From Primulina eburnea (lineage: Eukaryota > Streptophyta > Magnoliopsida > Lamiales > Gesneriaceae), in assembly GCF_022965805.1 (NCBI RefSeq), contig NC_133108.1:42354051-42418050 (forward strand): DNA of 64,000 bases, written 5' to 3'. The position numbers and the translations under genes were made by a program. Every line of letters starts with the position of its first letter. Position 1 is the stretch's first letter. Below the pieces are notes generated by a model. The model was not told the DNA's origin. It saw only the letters and a program-made list of their open reading frames with translations, and did no database searches. Positions 60,962 to 64,000 of the stretch are shown here, piece by piece.

Positions 60962-61055
60962 GGCCCATAAAAGTTAGGCCCATTTTCATCGGAAACCCTA
61001 TTCCCCCAAATTGCCATCGTATTTCATCAGCTTTATTTCCTCCACAGAACCCTAA
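60962..61055 (+). promoter_or_regulatory. Site II and telobox motifs of the eL21 promoter and leader
   Basis: GGCCCA (site II, TGGGCC on the other strand) occurs at 60962-60967 and 60977-60982. AAACCCTA (telobox) occurs at 60993-61000, and AACCCTAA at 61048-61055 near a pyrimidine-rich leader. This combination is known from plant translation-machinery genes, bound by TCP-type factors and telobox-binding proteins. No TATA box is seen. Confidence 0.75.
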
Positions 61056-61100
61056 CCTTGGCTTTAGCTTTGTTCACCCAGAGAGCATCGAAAGCTAAAG

Positions 61101-62059
61101 ATGCCCGCGGGTCACGGTCTTAGGGCGCGCACTCGGGATCTATTTGCGAGGCCGTTCAGGAAGAAGGGTCCGACCCATCTGTCAACATATCTTCGGATCT
61201 ACAAAACTGGGGATTACGTTGATGTCAAGGTTAATGGATCGATACACAAAGGCATGCCGCACAAATTCTACCACGGACGGACTGGTCGCGTCTGGAACGT
61301 CACCAAGCGCGCCATTGGAGTCGAAGTCAACAAACAGGTGCCAACAGTTTCTGTAGGGTTTTACCTTTATTTATCTGCAGGTTCCATCCAGTACCTTAAT
61401 GGAGGGTAAGAGGAAGCTTAAAGTTAAATTTTTGTAAGTTGAATTACGTTTTAAATTGGATTATTTGATTTTGCTTTATTTAATCAATGTGCATATTTTG
61501 CGTTTTGAATCAAATTTGAAGTAAACTGTGTTCTAGTGCGGTTTTGGTGTGTGGAATATGCTTCTTGTAGAGGTTTGACAGTTGTGAACCTCTCAGAAGC
61601 ATCTGCGACTCGGGCCAAAAGAAACATTAGTTAAGACGGGCTTATTTATTTGGGGGTCAGTTTTACTGATACTGAAATTGAAATTTCCTAGTTGATGTTT
61701 ATTTTTATGTTTCTACTTGCTCATTTGTGTGTTCTGACTCATTCATTTAACCTTTGAACGGCGGTTGAATTGATACATAATGTGATCTTTATTGTATCAA
61801 GGTTGGCAACAGAATCATAAAGAAGAGAATTCACGTCCGTGTAGAACACGTCCAGCCATCACGGTGCCATGAGGAAATCCTTCAGAGGATCAGGAAGAAT
61901 GATCAACTGAAGGCTGAGGCAAAAGCACAAGGTAAGATTATCAGCACCAAAAGGCAGCCAGAAGGGCCAAAACCTGGTTTTATGGTAGAAGGGGCTACAC
62001 TCGAAACAGTCACTCCTATCCCATATGATGTGGTGAATGATCTCAAGGGTGGTTACTGA
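61101..62059 (+). CDS. RPL21: 60S ribosomal protein eL21 (L21e)
   Basis: Exons 61101-61337 and 61802-62059 join in phase 0 (CAG|GTG donor, CAAG|GTT acceptor) to give 164 residues, the length I recall for Arabidopsis RPL21. The sequence starts [20 protein letters not shown], continues through [21 protein letters not shown] and the KOW-like [10 protein letters not shown], and ends with [12 protein letters not shown] and a typical tail finishing DLKGGY. It is a structural protein of the cytosolic large ribosomal subunit. No odd residue or break is seen. The promoter carries the GGCCCA and telobox motifs usual for plant ribosomal protein genes. Confidence 0.98.
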
Positions 62060-63173
62060 GGATTTGTTAGCAGGGCTTTGATTTTGATAATTTGTTTGCA
62101 CAAGACTTTTTCTTTGGTTATGAGATGGCCAAGTAGCATATATATGGTGTTTTACTACATTACAAGCTCTGTTGAATGAGCTGCCAATATTGAATGTTTG
62201 TTTTGGCTATTTGATGCTCTTCAAAATTGTTTGGCAAATTATTTGAAAATAGCTTATTTACGTAAAATCGCATGTGATACATAGCTTTTTTATGCTAACT
62301 AAGGTCGGCGTACCATCGAAGGGATAGCTCTAACAGTGGAGGAAAATCAAATTTCATTTTTAAATGTTTCATGATTCTAAATCACGTCTTCAAATTTCGA
62401 GGATGGCCTTACGTACCCTCCGTGAATCTTCACGTCTTCAAATTTCAGGATGGCCTTGCCCTCCATGAATCTTCGGGATCATTTATTCAACTCGTGTGTA
62501 CGAAAAACGAACATAAAAGAATAGATGCATGACATTATGATTAGGTCGATTATAAGCTTTTGATTGTGGATGTCATGAATTATTTTAAAATTTCTGGTTT
62601 TGTTATGTGGATTATTTTTAGAACAATCCATGATGTTAACGTCCTTGAAGCCCATGAAGTCATTTAATTAAGATCCTTCCAAAACATAGAATGTGTCGAA
62701 CAGATTTCTGTTAAGAAAGAGTGAAGTCGTGTGTTTCAGTATCTAAGATGAAATTGTGTGTGTATATATCAGTATATATATTATTGTTTGGACAGAAAAA
62801 TAATAAATGTGGGCGTGCGAAACATATATTATTTTGGAAAGAACTAATTTTGCTATTATGAACTAGATTAAACATATTTTACAGTAGATTAAACATATTT
62901 TACAGAGAAAATGAAAACTGAAACTTGAACTAATTAAAAAACTAAAAACATATGGAATTTAAACAATGAAATTGACAAGCTAGAAATAAACTTGCAAAAG
63001 TTTTTGTATTCTGAGTTGTTGATGATGCTTGTGTTGCCCTCTTCGGTCTTCCTTCCTCTTTTGTTCTATATGTAACCAAATGTCTTGTTATTGCATCACA
63101 TCTATATGTGTGTGTGTGTGTATATATATATAATATTTCTCCATGTCCAATGGTCACAGTCTTGTTCTTATCT
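62060..63173. other. Region between convergent eL21 and the right-edge gene
   Basis: eL21 3' UTR at the left. A pair of related words (AATCTTCACGTCTTCAAATTTC and neighbours) repeats at 62390-62470. No gene. Confidence 0.55.
63105..63131. repeat. (TG)n(TA)n microsatellite
   Basis: Eight TG units and five TA units about 40 bp downstream of the stop codon of the gene at the right edge. Confidence 0.85.
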
Positions 63174-64000
63174 TTAGTCACTTTCGAAGTTTGAAAGGAA
63201 TGAACGCCAAAAGCTTCCAGGATCTTCATCGGGCACAGCAGAAGTCTGTCAGCAGAATATATTTTAGCCAAAACGTCGGAGCTAAGCTAAAATTTAATAG
63301 GTTAGATTTAACTAAAAACGGGTTTATTACAGTTCCCTTCTTATATTATCCTACTTTATAATTTCTAGTTGGAATATTCTAGAAAGCTGACACTTTCTTA
63401 TAAGAAAACCTCAAAAAAAACTTGGGTAAGAAAAAAATTTATAGATATATATTCTAGAACTAAATTCTAATATTAATTCAACAATTAATAGACTAGGTAG
63501 AAATTGATACCAACCTGGGAGAAAATCTGATCAAGACCAAGCCCTTCAAAGTTATCATCCATCTGATTCAGTACTCCATCAAAATTATCAAGGGAGCCGA
63601 AATCTAAGGAATCATCTAAGGGAGTCGTCCATCTCTCATGGTTCGCCTCGACCACCATTTCTCCATCAATCATGTTGTTGCTGGAAATTTCATTCACGTT
63701 GACTATGTTGTTCGAAACATTATGATCAGATCTTTCAATGTCCTGTGATTTCATGTTGTCAATGTGGTTTGAAATATTATCAGATATTTCAATATTCTGT
63801 CTCGTGTTTTCTGGTTCAAGCGAACCGATGGAATCTTCCACGGCTTTTGTGGGAGGAGCTTGCTCATCTCTTTCCATGGTTCTGACGAGGAATTTTGGTT
63901 GCATACCCTTGGGAATACGAGGGTATGATCCATATCTTTTCGGCCTCGAACGGCCATTCGAATCGTTGCTCTTCGAAGATACTGAACCATCTTGTTTGCG
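63174..64000 (-). CDS. 3' part of an unidentified gene, cut by the window edge
   Basis: A minus-strand exon is open from the right edge (64000) to a GT donor after 63515, 162 codons. It joins in phase 0 (TTCCCAG|GTTGGT, acceptor CTGACAG) to a last exon 63245-63174 of 23 codons plus stop, ending GSFWRSFLSNFESD. The protein is basic near the edge (RPKRYGSYPRIPKGMQPKF), then Asn/Asp/Ser-rich and low in complexity (SNHIDN, NNIVNVNEISSNNM), and ends acidic with DSLDFGSLDNFDGVLNQMDD. The composition suits the tail of a nuclear regulator, possibly of an R2R3-MYB-like factor, but no domain is visible and I do not assign one. The frame has no start in the window; a Met at 63904 is internal. Confidence 0.7.

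Overview
This is a window of nuclear DNA from a flowering plant, almost certainly a eudicot. The evidence is intron-rich genes with GT-AG introns, very AT-rich intergenic DNA, plant-only protein families (GRAS, PLATZ, double AP2, RLCK VII, LRR-II receptor kinase, DUF604 glycosyltransferase) and a dense population of plant-type MITEs. The 9-bp-TSD MITE built on the palindrome GTGAGACGGTCTCAC makes me think of the order Lamiales, but that is recall and inference, not proof.

Layout. 0-3.9 kb: repeat-rich DNA with a 300-bp hAT MITE inserted in what may be an old LTR. 4.0-6.7 kb (+): SCARECROW, two exons. 8.0-9.9 kb: SSRs and nested MITEs. 10.4-12.5 kb (+): F-box/LRR protein. 13.2-19.8 kb: repeat block with a possible Helitron, holding a complete 350-bp TRIM retroelement, a 680-bp Harbinger-like element and a clean MITE. 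21.3 kb (-): small serine-rich protein. 24.8-26.1 kb (-): PLATZ zinc-finger protein. 31.3-34.6 kb: complete hAT transposon with an intact transposase and perfect 8-bp TSD. 38.4-41.4 kb (+): receptor-like cytoplasmic kinase VII. 42.4-44.3 kb (-): DUF604 glycosyltransferase. 44.9-49.0 kb (-): NIK/CIK-type LRR receptor kinase whose kinase domain is broken by two 1-nt insertions. 54.6-57.0 kb (-): double-AP2 factor of the ADAP/WRI type, with a 9-nt microexon and a GC-AG intron. 58.5-60.8 kb: four more copies of the 9-bp-TSD MITE. 61.1-62.1 kb (+): ribosomal protein eL21. 63.2 kb to the right edge (-): 3' part of an unidentified gene.

The genes are not an operon or an obvious functional cluster. 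Several act in regulation and signalling: SCR in root radial patterning, ADAP/WRI in lipid, wax or ABA responses, and PLATZ in transcription. The two kinases act at the plasma membrane. I rebuilt exon structures by hand from reading frames, splice consensus and remembered family alignments. For SCR, PLATZ, RLCK, GT31, AP2 and eL21 the phases close exactly, which is strong internal support. The most unusual signals are the paired frameshifts in the receptor kinase, the TRIM with tRNA-like A and B boxes, and a GCGACGG hairpin array present in two unrelated transposon types.
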